In this document: positions 26,035-34,934 of the stretch, one piece after another
Layout: each line of letters begins with the position of its first letter
Numbering within the stretch: the stretch's first letter is position 1
DNA from: Bacteroidales bacterium UBA6851
GTDB lineage: Bacteria > Bacteroidota > Bacteroidia > Bacteroidales > UBA932
Reading direction: 5' to 3'
Length of the DNA stretch: 64,000 nt
Assembly (NCBI GenBank): GCA_002451795.1
Contig: DKDJ01000004.1
Coordinates: forward strand, 1-64,000
Program-made: the position numbers and the translations under genes
Notes under the pieces: model-generated
Database searches by the model: none
Told to the model about the DNA's origin: nothing
What the model saw: only the letters and a program-made list of their open reading frames with translations

Positions 26035-28377
26035 TCAATAGATTATTTTTGCTCCTATGAAATAACACCTCGGAAGCGAAGGACCGTAAATGTAGTCGGA
26101 ATCACGGTTCCAACCTTTGTCGAAATCCTTTTGATAGGCATTTGTGATATTTTGCATTCCGCAGTTTACCTGCAATTTCAAACTTCCATATAAAGGAATG
26201 TCATAAGAGACTTTCAGATTGAGCGTAAAAAAATCGGGAGTGTCAACCATGACGGGTACATCCGTTCCAGAACCTGTATTGTGCCCGACAAGCATACTGC
26301 CTGTATAGTTTCCTGTCAACGATGCGAAAAGTCTTTCCATTGGAGTGAACGCAGCTGTGAAATATCCGTATGTATCGGGAGTACGCATCATCTTCCGGCT
26401 CATTTGTTCAGGCACTTCGTCATTCCAACCGATGGCTTCATCGTAACGGCTCTTTTGTAGTGTTACTCCGGCTTGCAAAGAAAACCAATCTGTGAACGCG
26501 GCTTTTGCATCCAAATTGATACCGAACACCTTCGCTCCGTATGCGTTGTAACGTTCTTGCACGATGTTCCCTTGCGCATCGGGTTGCTCAAACTGGCGGA
26601 GAGCGAACACGTTGTTCAGGTCTGTGTAGAAGCCTTCAACAAGCAGGTTGGTTTCCACGTTTCCGAATTCGTGATAGAGGTCAGCAGACAAACTTAGGCT
26701 GTTGGAGCGCTCTTCTTTCAGTCCTTTTGCCAGTACGGTGACCAAGCGTTCGCCACCGACAAGTCCTACATGCAAATCCTCGTCAAACGCCTGTGGAGCG
26801 CGGAAACCGCCCGAATAGCTTGCACGGAGGTTGATGTCTTTGACTGGATTGAACCTGACATTTACACGCGGACTGAAAATCACATGGTCTATCAGATTAT
26901 GTTTGTCCAATCTGCCGCCGACAAGAAAGCTCCATTGTTCATTCTTCCATTCGTTCTGGAAAAAGAACGCCCCGGTTTTTGTGTCTTGACGGAAATGACG
27001 GTCGTAACCGATGATGACATCTTTCAACCCGTCATAGTTAAACTCGACACCCAATGTCAAGTCGGACGGCATGAACAGCAGCTTGTCAAACGAATGCACA
27101 TATTGCGTTCCCAGTACGTAAGTGAAATCGTGCGTAGTGCCGTATGCCAGCTCTGCAGCCTCTTTGTCCTCCTCGGTGAGACCTTCGCCAGTTCCTCCAT
27201 AATAACTTTTGCGTGCGGTAGCTTGGAAAGAAAAGTATGCGTTAAGCCTGTTCTTTTCGTTAGGAGAGAAATAATCGTAGTTCAATCCGCCTCCCTGTAT
27301 GTCGCTTTCGGCTTGCTCGGCAATGTTTGCCTCGTGAGGTGCATGGTCGAGCATATTGCCACCCCTGCGGAACTCATTGATGAAATGATATTGAAGTGAG
27401 AATTTTGAATAAGGACTTACCTTCAAGTATGAGTTGAAACCAAATGTCTTGTTGCGCAGCACAGGAAGTTCCGTATAACCATCCTCGTCATAATCGAAAG
27501 CTTGCCGATAACGGCTTTGCCCATAAGCATAAAACCCAACCTTATTGTTGTCCGAAACAAGCGATACGTTACCGGAAGTCGTATTGTCAAAGGCATTCTT
27601 TTCTCCCAATGACATGAATGTGTGTCCGAATTCCGCCATGTTCCTTGTAGGTTCTTTGGTTATCACATTGATTGTCCCGCCGATGGCAGATGCCCCGAAA
27701 AGTGCGGAGCCACCCCCACGTACCACTTCCACTCGGTCAATCATATTGGCGGGAATTTGTTCCAATCCGTACACTCCGTTCAAGGCGGAGAATACGGGAC
27801 GCGAATCTATCAGGACTTGCGAATAATGCCCATCCAGTCCGTTAATGCGCACTTGCGTGAAACCGCAATTTTGGCAATCCACTTCAGTGCGCACGCCGGG
27901 TTGGAAGTTCAAGCCCTGCGCCAAGCACGAGGCTTGTGTGGTTTCAAATAATTTGGAGTCAATCACGCTGACCAGATTTGGAGCCAGCCTTCGTTTCGTC
28001 TCACTGCGGTTGGCTGACACCACTACCTCGTCCAAAGAAGCGGCATCTTCCTCCAAGACGAAGTTCAATTCGTGTGTAGAGTTGACTTGTACAGTAATTT
28101 CTTGTTGCATGGTTTTATATCCAAGCGACCGCACTTCTATGGTCAGCGTACCTATGGGTAGGTTTTTCAGGTAGTAATGTCCAGTTTCGTCTGTCGTCGT
28201 ACCGATAGTGGTTCCTTTTACAAAGACATTGATGTAGGGCAAATGCTCGTTGGTTTCTTTATTAGTTACATGCCCGTAGATATTGGCGTCCGTTCCGCCT
28301 GTCGGTTCGGCATGCACAGATATATATGGTATAATCAGAGCGAATACCATCAGCAATAAATATGTTTTTGTTCTCAT
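26035..28377 (-). CDS. TonB-dependent outer membrane receptor
   Basis: A 780-residue receptor with a signal peptide (TKTYLLLMVFALIIPYISVH), a carboxypeptidase-regulatory domain (about 30-115: NIYGHVTNKETNEHLPYINV), the plug domain (LAPNLVSVIDSKLF, then VEVVRGGGSALFGASAIGGT) and a beta-barrel ending in PRCYFIGAKIIY. The frame opens 34 codons upstream but ATG 28377 directly precedes the signal peptide. The plug has a DCQNCG cysteine pair. With a small Cys/His protein and a Fur-family gene nearby, import of a metal or metal chelate is likely, with zinc, iron or heme all possible. Confidence 0.9.
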   Translation of the reverse strand: MRTKTYLLLMVFALIIPYISVHAEPTGGTDANIYGHVTNKETNEHLPYINVFVKGTTIGTTTDETGHYYLKNLPIGTLTIEVRSLGYKTMQQEITVQVNSTHELNFVLEEDAASLDEVVVSANRSETKRRLAPNLVSVIDSKLFETTQASCLAQGLNFQPGVRTEVDCQNCGFTQVRINGLDGHYSQVLIDSRPVFSALNGVYGLEQIPANMIDRVEVVRGGGSALFGASAIGGTINVITKEPTRNMAEFGHTFMSLGEKNAFDNTTSGNVSLVSDNNKVGFYAYGQSRYRQAFDYDEDGYTELPVLRNKTFGFNSYLKVSPYSKFSLQYHFINEFRRGGNMLDHAPHEANIAEQAESDIQGGGLNYDYFSPNEKNRLNAYFSFQATARKSYYGGTGEGLTEEDKEAAELAYGTTHDFTYVLGTQYVHSFDKLLFMPSDLTLGVEFNYDGLKDVIIGYDRHFRQDTKTGAFFFQNEWKNEQWSFLVGGRLDKHNLIDHVIFSPRVNVRFNPVKDINLRASYSGGFRAPQAFDEDLHVGLVGGERLVTVLAKGLKEERSNSLSLSADLYHEFGNVETNLLVEGFYTDLNNVFALRQFEQPDAQGNIVQERYNAYGAKVFGINLDAKAAFTDWFSLQAGVTLQKSRYDEAIGWNDEVPEQMSRKMMRTPDTYGYFTAAFTPMERLFASLTGNYTGSMLVGHNTGSGTDVPVMVDTPDFFTLNLKVSYDIPLYGSLKLQVNCGMQNITNAYQKDFDKGWNRDSDYIYGPSLPRCYFIGAKIIY

Positions 28378-28526
28378 TTGTAATGTCGGTTTATGGGCTG
28401 TTATCGCCCTGTTTAAATAAAGATTCTCGGCTCTGAAAAAGGCAAAGCCATCCCTCTTGCGCCTCATGACAAGGAGCAAGGCAAGTCTAACATAAAATAT
28501 GCATGCTTATGGATGCAACTTGATTA

Positions 28527-28859
28527 TCAATAAAAACAAACCGGTGGCGCACGGAAGCGGACATTCAACTTGTTTTCGCAAGATAAGGACGCACAAGCGG
28601 GAACAATACAAACTGAAGCAAGTTGAAGATAATGGGGAACGTGAAATGCAACAGCTTCCACGAACGGTGAAAGGACAAAGTTACAAATCGGACACGATGC
28701 ACCACCGTCACTCACGGAGTGTCCGGTTGCATTACCGCTGCAAGCCGTCCCGCACACCTCTGAAGGGTGAAAGTGAAAAGCCTTCACCATATAAAAAAGC
28801 ATCAAGACAAGTAGCAGCGTCCATGCTATGGCTATCCTATTTTTCCCAGTCCGTTTCAT
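28527..28859 (-). CDS. Small membrane protein with CPIC metal-binding motif (DUF2946-like)
   Basis: A 110-residue protein with one N-terminal membrane segment (IAIAWTLLLVLMLFYMVKAF), an HFHPSEVC segment, and a CPICNF motif near residue 67, which together look like a metal-binding periplasmic face. Similar small proteins precede TonB receptors in metal-uptake loci. ATG 28859 is preferred over an earlier one because a TATATTTG -7 box lies at 28878-28885 on the minus strand. It is upstream of the receptor gene on the same strand with a 149-nt gap. Confidence 0.7.
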   Translation of the reverse strand: MKRTGKNRIAIAWTLLLVLMLFYMVKAFHFHPSEVCGTACSGNATGHSVSDGGASCPICNFVLSPFVEAVAFHVPHYLQLASVCIVPACASLSCENKLNVRFRAPPVCFY

Positions 28860-28877
28860 TGTTGTCTTTTTCGGCTG

Positions 28878-28885
28878 CAAATATA
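28878..28885 (-). promoter_or_regulatory. -7 promoter box for the CPIC protein and receptor
   Basis: Read on the minus strand TATATTTG, 18 nt before the ATG at 28859. The palindrome at 28897-28921 covers the upstream promoter element. Confidence 0.55.
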
Positions 28886-28896
28886 CGCACATTTTA

Positions 28897-28921
28897 GAAT
28901 ATGCAACATTGTTTCATATTC
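28897..28921. promoter_or_regulatory. 25-bp palindrome, likely Fur/Zur box
   Basis: GAATATGCAACA, a central T, and TGTTTCATATTC pair at 11 of 12 positions. It lies between the CPIC gene and the divergent Fur-family gene, 12-36 nt upstream of the minus-strand -7 box, the right size and place for a Fur-family dimer site. Confidence 0.65.
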
Positions 28922-28958
28922 TATTTATCATAAATTTCTTTAATTTTTCATATTTGAC

Positions 28959-28966
28959 TACCTTTG
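28959..28966 (+). promoter_or_regulatory. -7 promoter box for the Fur-family gene
   Basis: TACCTTTG, 23 nt before the ATG at 28990. Confidence 0.5.
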
Positions 28967-28989
28967 CATTGAATTTCATTTAAGCAATT

Positions 28990-29403
28990 ATGAATGCTAC
29001 AGACATATTAAAGGAAAAAGGCATCAAGAAAAGTGCCCAACGAATTGCGGTCATCAATGCGCTGCAATCGGCTAAACGGCCTCTCGGAGAAGATGAAATC
29101 AAAGTAGATATGGGTGAGATGTATGACAGGATTACGTTCTACCGCACTATGCAGGTGCTTGTAAACGCAGGCATCGTGCACCGTATAAATGTAGATAATT
29201 TCCGTGTGGAATATGCCCTGAACGCAGATGACGGGGATATGCAGCATGTGCACTTCTATTGTCGGCAATGCCATAAGGTGTTCTGCCTGAAAGATATTCC
29301 CGTCAATCACTATGACTTGCCTGAAGGTTATAAAGAAGAAGACTGTGAAATTTTGGTCAGGGGATTGTGCCCGAGTTGCTCAGAACAAGAAGCAAGAATG
29401 TAA
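28990..29403 (+). CDS. Fur-family metalloregulator (possibly Zur)
   Basis: A 137-residue Fur-family repressor. The winged helix has KKSAQRIAVINALQSAKRPL and DRITFYRTMQVLVNAGIVHR. The metal-binding half has HVHFYCRQCHKVFCL and a second CPSC pair near the C-terminus, giving the structural zinc site Cx2C...Cx2C. It should repress under metal-replete conditions. Sitting divergent from a TonB receptor operon with a shared palindrome, it most likely regulates that operon and itself. Zinc is favoured by the CPIC neighbour, but iron cannot be excluded. Confidence 0.9.
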   Translation: MNATDILKEKGIKKSAQRIAVINALQSAKRPLGEDEIKVDMGEMYDRITFYRTMQVLVNAGIVHRINVDNFRVEYALNADDGDMQHVHFYCRQCHKVFCLKDIPVNHYDLPEGYKEEDCEILVRGLCPSCSEQEARM

Positions 29404-29501
29404 ATTAAGATATATACCATATTCATTATTCATTGGTAATGGGCAGCAAGCGGTTTTGGTCTGCCCAAAACACAAACTTGCTATCCTCTTGTTGGTATTA
29501 T

Positions 29502-29705
29502 TTACAGTCCTATTCCTTTGCCTTTATGGGGTGGTGTGTTTGTACTTCGAATGGATGAGAACAGCTTGTCGAACTTCTCCTTGAACCACTCGCCAATCAG
29601 TTGCCCGTTGATGGCAAGCGCATGCTTTGACTTGTCTTTCGGGCCTTTCACCACCTGGAAACCAGCCCTTCCGGACAAACAGCCAAAGCGGAGACTCCAG
29701 AATCC
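29502..29705 (-). pseudogene. C-terminal fragment of a mobile-element protein
   Basis: The minus strand reads FQVVKGPKDKSKHALAINGQ, then LIGEWFKEKFDKLFSSIRST, and stops at 29502. There is no start. The pattern HALAINGQLIGEW suggests the tail of a DUF3945/DUF4099-type or mobilisation protein from an integrative element. The rest of 29404-29501 shows nothing. Confidence 0.4.
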
Positions 29706-30022
29706 TATTTTCTCGCTCTCCTGCCATTCCTCTTCTTCTTTTCAGACGGAACATAAGTATGCGCCTCATCTTCCGGCATCAGCGTATCAAGCCAGTCCTT
29801 CAGATTATACCGTCCGCCAAGCAAAGCAGTCCCATTCACAAACTCCTCGCAATACTCGTCAGCAATCCCATACACAGCCTCAGTATCACGCCCATACTCC
29901 ACTGACCCCGACTTTTCGAAACCAATCCGCATCCGATAATTATTCTCGATAAGCATATCAACCGTCTTCCGCACATCATCCTTCGTCTCATCCAGGATCT
30001 TTCGCGCCGGATCATCAAACAT
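29705..30022 (-). CDS. Hypothetical protein, second gene of a coupled pair
   Basis: A 105-residue charged protein ending in a basic tail (KKKRNGRRARK). No motif is recognised; the middle holds YGRDTEAVYGIADEYCEEFV and LGGRYNLKDWLDTLMPE. Its ATG overlaps the stop of the upstream gene (TGATG), the classic arrangement of coupled genes, though a frameshift split of one gene is also possible. Confidence 0.6.
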   Translation of the reverse strand: MFDDPARKILDETKDDVRKTVDMLIENNYRMRIGFEKSGSVEYGRDTEAVYGIADEYCEEFVNGTALLGGRYNLKDWLDTLMPEDEAHTYVPSEKKKRNGRRARK

Positions 30023-30541
30023 CAGCTTCGACTCACCCTCCGGAGCCGCTTCTCATAAACCATCCTCCAGTCCAGCTCCGAAATCTTCAACTCACGGGAA
30101 CAGCAGTCCACAATAAGCCCCGCCACTTCATCAGCATTGCCGAAAACATCCTTCTTCTGCTGCACAAGAATCACCATCGAATCTGGGCGCGTGTCGATAA
30201 TCGCCCAACAAAGCAGACAATGCTCCACATCCACGGACTCGTTCTTATCCCTTGGCATAACTTCCTTGAACTTATTGTTCCGCACCTCCAGCAAGGCAAC
30301 ACCATCAGCAAAATGCTTTATCTCATTAGTGTACATCTCAGGAGACGTCACGCCTTTCTTGTCAGCCTTGACACTGTAAAGATTCAGCTTACAAATTTTC
30401 GACCCGGCACTTTCTCCTATCAATCCGGCAAACTTATCATTGAGATATTCATTGGAAACATGTGCATTATCCTCTGCCGAGAACAAAGTCTTTTCACCGG
30501 TCTTCTCGAAACGGTACTTGTAAAAAAAGGAAATTAGCCAT
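30022..30541 (-). pseudogene. Hypothetical protein with 5' frameshift in a T7 tract
   Basis: An open frame without a good start (30486 to 30022) encodes about 150 residues ending VYEKRLRRVSRS. Upstream, an ATG at 30541 opens MANFL and would enter this frame, through FYKYRFEKTGEKTLFSAEDN, if the run of seven T (A7 at 30522-30528 on the plus strand) were six. As read, the ATG frame stops after about 15 codons. The slip could be a mutation, a sequencing error or phase variation. The protein resembles no family I can name; the gene pairs with the one after it. Confidence 0.6.
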
Positions 30542-30780
30542 TAGTTTATTGGGATTAATTACTCCCAACAAATATAGCCACTTATGACGGTTAATTGATT
30601 GTTTTCGTGAAATATCTATGTTTTTCGCTGTCCTAAGTCTTAGAATGAATGATAAATGATAATTTGCGTGCAAGCCGGGGGCAGAGCCAAACGAGGTTTG
30701 AGATTTGCCGAGGCGCAGTCGTAAATGCCGACGTCAGTCGGAATTTAGAATTAAGCAGAGCGCATGGTCTAGACAAATCC

Positions 30781-30887
30781 TATCGGCATAATTTCAGTTA
30801 AGCCGACTAAAAAAGCATCCCGTTTCTTGCCGATAACGGCAAAAAACCTTATCTTTGTATCGGCTTTTGTTATTTTTTATACCGATA
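30781..30887. promoter_or_regulatory. Promoter and repeated TATCGGC operators of the Fic gene
   Basis: A -7 box TATCTTTG lies at 30850-30857. Around it are four TATCGGC-like half-sites: 30781-30787, GCCGATA within the palindrome TTGCCGATAACGGCAA (30827-30842), TATCGGC at 30858-30864, and ACCGATA at 30881-30887. They bracket the promoter on both sides and fit binding by the HTH of the downstream Fic protein. The rest of 30542-30780 shows no gene. Confidence 0.55.
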
Positions 30888-30890
30888 AGC

Positions 30891-31778
30891 ATGGATTACA
30901 TCTCTACCAAAGAATATGCGGCGGCACATGGCGTCGCAGAACGTACAGTAAGAAACTATTGTATTCAAGGTAAAATTGCCGGAGCACAGCTTGTCGGCAA
31001 GACATGGAATGTACCTGCCGATGCACCTCTCCCGCAGCGCAAGAATGCAAGAATCAGAATATCTCCACTATTGAAGACATTGCGCGAGCAAAAAGAGTCA
31101 GGAACGAAAGGCGGAATATATCACCGCACGCAGATTGACCTGACCTATAATTCAAACCACATCGAAGGCAGCCAGCTGACCAAAGAGCAGACCCGCTACA
31201 TATTCGAAACCAACACGATAGGAATCACGAACAACGCGGTTAAGGTGGACGACATCATCGAAACCACCAATCATTTCCGCTGCATCGACTTTATAATTGA
31301 CCATGCGAAGGAGCCATTGACGGAAAGCATGATAAAACAGCTTCACGGGTTGCTGAAAAGCGGAACGTCCGATGCGTCGAAAACGTGGTTTGCGGTCGGC
31401 GAGTACAAACAGCTGCCGAACGAGGTCGGCGGGATGGAAACGACTTCGCCTCAAAAGGTTGGGCTTGAATTGCGTGCACTGCTGAAAGAGTACAGAGACA
31501 AAAAGCCGATACACTTTGAGGATATACTCGATTTTCATCAGCGTTTTGAATCGATACACCCCTTTCAGGACGGCAATGGCAGAGTCGGGCGTCTGATAAT
31601 GTTCAAGGAATGCCTGAACCACGACATCGTTCCGTTCATCGTCACGGACGAACTGAAAATGTTCTATTACCGTGGCCTGCACGAATGGAAAACACTCCCC
31701 GGCTACCTGACAGACACCTGCCTGACAGCACAGGACTATTACAAGAAACTCCTTGATTATTTCAGAATCAAATATTGA
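30891..31778 (+). CDS. Fic-family AMP transferase with N-terminal HTH
   Basis: A 295-residue protein. Residues 1-45 form an excisionase/MerR-like HTH (STKEYAAAHGVAERTVRNYC). The Fic core has the motif HPFQDGNGRVGR at 223-234. An N-terminal inhibitory motif S88-N-H-I-E92-G93 fits (S/T)xxxE(G/N), so the enzyme is probably autoinhibited (class II). ATG 30891 is chosen because the promoter box lies 34 nt upstream; the frame is open 12 codons earlier. The HTH may let it repress its own gene through the TATCGGC sites. Its 3' end overlaps the convergent hsdS fragment by 11 nt. Confidence 0.88.
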   Translation: MDYISTKEYAAAHGVAERTVRNYCIQGKIAGAQLVGKTWNVPADAPLPQRKNARIRISPLLKTLREQKESGTKGGIYHRTQIDLTYNSNHIEGSQLTKEQTRYIFETNTIGITNNAVKVDDIIETTNHFRCIDFIIDHAKEPLTESMIKQLHGLLKSGTSDASKTWFAVGEYKQLPNEVGGMETTSPQKVGLELRALLKEYRDKKPIHFEDILDFHQRFESIHPFQDGNGRVGRLIMFKECLNHDIVPFIVTDELKMFYYRGLHEWKTLPGYLTDTCLTAQDYYKKLLDYFRIKY

Positions 31779-32499
31779 CAACCGAAGCCTGACCGTTCAT
31801 TAAGAGGGGCAGAAGTTCGTCTCGCTGCTTAGAGAGCATTGCTGTCTCAGACAACAATTCAGCCTGTTGCTTTTGTATCTTCTCTATAAAACAACCAAAT
31901 TTCTGTACAACGTCTCGTTCATAGGCAACTTTGAAAGCCATTAAAACATCTGGTGATACACGTCGTTGACTATGTGAAGTACCAGTTGCAGCCTGTGAAC
32001 AATAGGCTATAAATTTGGACGATTTTATGACAGAATAAATATAGCCAGATTCTAATTCGTTATTTGGATTAAGTACGACAAACTCGGTAGAGCCAATCAT
32101 ATTAGTTCCTTTGGAAACCCAAACCACACGATTAAACCAAGGATTCAGTTTTGAAACAAGCAATTGTCCTTCTTGAAGAACAAATTTGTCACTTTTAATA
32201 TCGCCACCATTATCTAATGAATATGAGCCGCAAGCGTCATAAGAAGGTATGCTAAAATGCTGATATATTTCATTTTCAACAGGAGTTATAGCATTCCTAC
32301 TTGTTGTCGCCAAATCTTTTAATGAAACTCCGTTCCACCCCTTCGGTATCTCACGCTTCAACTTCTCATTCCAAACCATAGCCCCACCATTTGACTTATA
32401 CGGTTTGCCCTCCTCGTTCGGGAAGTCAAACTGCACAAACCAATAGTCATAGAGTTGCTTTGCCATCGCCTCTAAATTATCATTTATACCCTTTGCCAA
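31768..32499 (-). pseudogene. hsdS: Type I restriction specificity subunit, C-terminal part
   Basis: A 243-residue frame beginning in the central conserved helix of HsdS (INDNLEAMAKQLYDYWFVQF), followed by one target recognition domain and the closing conserved helix (KQRDELLPLLMNGQ). The first target recognition domain is missing; the frame begins where the tyrosine recombinase frame begins on the other strand. No hsdM or hsdR is present in the window. It looks like a silent specificity cassette or the relic of a shuffling hsdS locus. Confidence 0.85.
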
Positions 32500-33257
32500 A
32501 TAAATTCATTATACTGGACATAATCCCGGCAGCCACATCAGAAGAATCCGTCAGTAAAGCAAATTCAGAACTCCTTTCCGCTTTCATCTCCGCAAAGAAG
32601 ATAGAAGGCAGTTCAGCAAAGACACTCGCATACTATGAGAACACAATAGTAAAAATGTTCAACACGATAAAGAAGCCGGCAGCTGAAATGACAACTAATG
32701 ACATACGCACTTATCTTGCGGAATATCAAGAGGAACACCATCTCAGTAAAGTCACCGTTGACAACATTCGCCGGATCTTCTCCAGCTTCTTCTCCTGGCT
32801 TGAAGATGAAGACCTCATACTCAAAAGCCCTGTACGCAGAATCCACAAAGTGCGCACTGACACTCTGGTAAAAGAAACCATAACTGACGAGCAACTCGAA
32901 CAACTCCGCGACAACTGCACAGAAATCCGGGACCTTGCCCTCATAGACCTGCTCGCCTCCACTGGAATGCGAGTCGGAGAACTCGTCAGAATGAATCGCA
33001 ACGACTTGAACTTCCACGAGCGCCAATGCATAGTCTTCGGAAAAGGCAACAAGGAGCGTGAGGTTTATTTCAATGCCCGAACCAAGATTCACCCACACAA
33101 ATTCCGCCGAACCCTCGCCACAATGGCCATAGACAAAGGAATGCCTATAGAACAAGTTCAGTGCATTCTCGGCCACGTCAAAATCGACACCACTCTCCAC
33201 TATGCGAAAGTGAATCAGGTCAATGTGAAAATGTCCCATAGGAAATACATCGGATAA
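32493..33257 (+). pseudogene. Tyrosine recombinase with internal deletion
   Basis: About 250 residues of a XerC/D-like recombinase of the type that shuffles hsdS genes in Bacteroidota. The N-terminal SAM-like domain and first catalytic Arg (STGMRVGELVRMN) are present, as are HPHKFRR and LGHVKIDTTLHY. But the segment between GKGNKEREVYFNARTK and HPHKFRR is about 50 residues shorter than in relatives, so the core fold is likely broken. The true start is unclear: the only start-like codon is TTG 32493, and a longer frame runs through the hsdS fragment on the other strand. Confidence 0.75.
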
Positions 33258-33279
33258 CCGTCAAGTCCATAAAAAACAC

Positions 33280-33312
33280 TACCTTTGTATAGGAACCATA
33301 CGTATAGTTTCC
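33280..33312. promoter_or_regulatory. Promoter and palindrome upstream of rhuM
   Basis: A -7 box TACCTTTG (33280-33287) is followed by a palindrome at 33292-33312 (GGAACCATACGTATAGTTTCC, arms paired around ATACGTAT). The palindrome covers the expected start of transcription, so it is a likely operator. Confidence 0.6.
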
Positions 33313-33328
33313 AACAAAAGTAGCCGAT

Positions 33329-34336
33329 ATGGATCAAGAAGTACAATTTCTCCTGTACAATATGCCGGAAGACAGCGGGAAAGTGCAGGTCGTCATAAAA
33401 GATGAAACGATATGGTGCACCCAAAAAGCTATGGCACAGCTATTTGGGGTAGGAGTTCCTGCCATCAGCAAGCATCTAAAGAACATATTTGAAGAAGGAG
33501 AACTATTACCAGAAATGACTATTTCCAAAATGGAAACAGTCATAAATAGAGGTAAACGTGGAGAAGTCAGCGAACAGATTGACTTCTACAACCTTGATGC
33601 AATCATAGCCGTAGGCTACCGAGTTAATTCTATCAAGGCCACTAAATTCCGTCAATGGGCGACAAAGATTCTCAACGAATATATCCGCAAAGGCTTTGCA
33701 ATGGATGATGAGCGACTGAAGCAAGGCACCGCTATATTCGGGAAAGACTATTTCCGTGAATTGCTCGAAAGAGTACGCTCCATCCGTGCAAGTGAACGCC
33801 GTATCTGGCAGCAGATTACGGACATCTACGCCGAGTGCAGCATAGACTATGACCGGAACTCTCCAACGACAAGGGATTTCTATACGATGGTTCAGAACCG
33901 CTTCCACTACGCCATCACAGGCCAGACAGCTGCGGAAATCGTCTACACAAAAGCCGATCACACCAAAGAGAATATGGGACTGACGACTTGGAAGAACTCT
34001 CCGGACGGCCGCATATTGAAATCAGATGTGAGCACCGCCAAGAACTATCTTCAGGAGAAGCAAATCCGTCAGCTGGAACGCACTATAGCCGGGTACTTCG
34101 ACTACATCGAAGACCTTATAGAGCGAGAGAACACTTTCAATATGGAGCAGTTCGCCGCCAGTGTCAATGAATTTCTGACATTCCGCCGCTACCAGATTCT
34201 TCCCGACAAGGGCAAAATCTCCGCGGCTCAGGCAAAGAAAAAGGCGGAAGATGAATATTCCCTGTTCGATCCTACTCAGCAGATTGACTCTGATTTTGAT
34301 AAGGAAGTCAGGAAGATACTTAAAGATGGAGAATAA
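33329..34336 (+). CDS. rhuM: RhuM-family protein
   Basis: A 335-residue RhuM-like protein. The N-terminal part carries an HTH-like DNA-binding segment (WCTQKAMAQLFGVGVPAISK), then the family core FYNLDAIIAVGYRVNSIKAT and FRQWATKILNEYI. It is named after a Salmonella virulence gene, but members are mostly found next to type I restriction genes, as here, where an hsdS fragment follows after 3 nt. Biochemical function is unknown. The gene looks intact. Confidence 0.9.
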   Translation: MDQEVQFLLYNMPEDSGKVQVVIKDETIWCTQKAMAQLFGVGVPAISKHLKNIFEEGELLPEMTISKMETVINRGKRGEVSEQIDFYNLDAIIAVGYRVNSIKATKFRQWATKILNEYIRKGFAMDDERLKQGTAIFGKDYFRELLERVRSIRASERRIWQQITDIYAECSIDYDRNSPTTRDFYTMVQNRFHYAITGQTAAEIVYTKADHTKENMGLTTWKNSPDGRILKSDVSTAKNYLQEKQIRQLERTIAGYFDYIEDLIERENTFNMEQFAASVNEFLTFRRYQILPDKGKISAAQAKKKAEDEYSLFDPTQQIDSDFDKEVRKILKDGE

Positions 34337-34339
34337 AGT

Positions 34340-34823
34340 ATGGAGCTGAAGAAATATAGATTGGGAGACATTGCTGAGATTGTGAACGGTGCAACACCTT
34401 CCACAAAAGACAGATACAACTACGATGGGGATATCATTTAGTTCACACCTAAAGATTTATCTGAGCAGAAAACAAAATATGTAAGAAGAGGGCAGCGTTC
34501 TATTACTCAAAAGGGGCTTAATATCTGTTCTGCACAAATTATCCCTGCGCACAGCATCCTAATGTCATCAAGGGCTCCTATCGGACTATTAGCTATTAAT
34601 GAGGTTGAATGCTGTACAAATCAAGGCTTTAAGAATATTGTACCTGATACCTCTATATGTGATATAGAATACCTCTACTACTACCTTGCATACCACATTA
34701 GAGAAATCGAATCTCTAGGTTCAGGAACAACTTTCAAAGAAGTATCAAAATCATCTCTTCTTGATTTTGAACTTCGTCTTCCTAACTTGTTTACACACAA
34801 AGAAAAACAGCAAAATGCCTTGC
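34340..34823 (+). pseudogene. hsdS: Type I specificity subunit, N-terminal part, nonsense mutation
   Basis: Starts MELKKYRLGDIAEIVNGATP, the normal opening of HsdS with its first target recognition domain, and continues to LDFELRLPN and beyond. Codon 34 is TAG (34439-34441) where HsdS proteins have Trp (GDIIW FTPKDL). After about 34810 the frame runs into the 111-bp mobile-element repeat. It is therefore doubly inactivated: nonsense mutation and truncation. It lies opposite in orientation to the other hsdS fragment, with the recombinase and rhuM between them. Confidence 0.88.
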
Positions 34824-34934
34824 AACAAAGATGGACGCCGAAAACCGTAGACGAAGCCCAAGTGACCCACTATGGACACACCAAGAAGAACCTACCGCAA
34901 AGTCTGCCAGCATTGCGGAAAAGAATTCATCGCC
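34824..34934 (+). repeat. 111-bp repeat, copy B
   Basis: Matches 16705-16815 with about five differences. Contains the start of the zinc-finger protein that is fused to other fragments in the following chimeric frame. Confidence 0.8.

Noticed and set aside
31768..34823. Functional type I restriction-modification system
   Set aside because: No hsdM or hsdR in the window, and the specificity genes are truncated or carry a stop codon.
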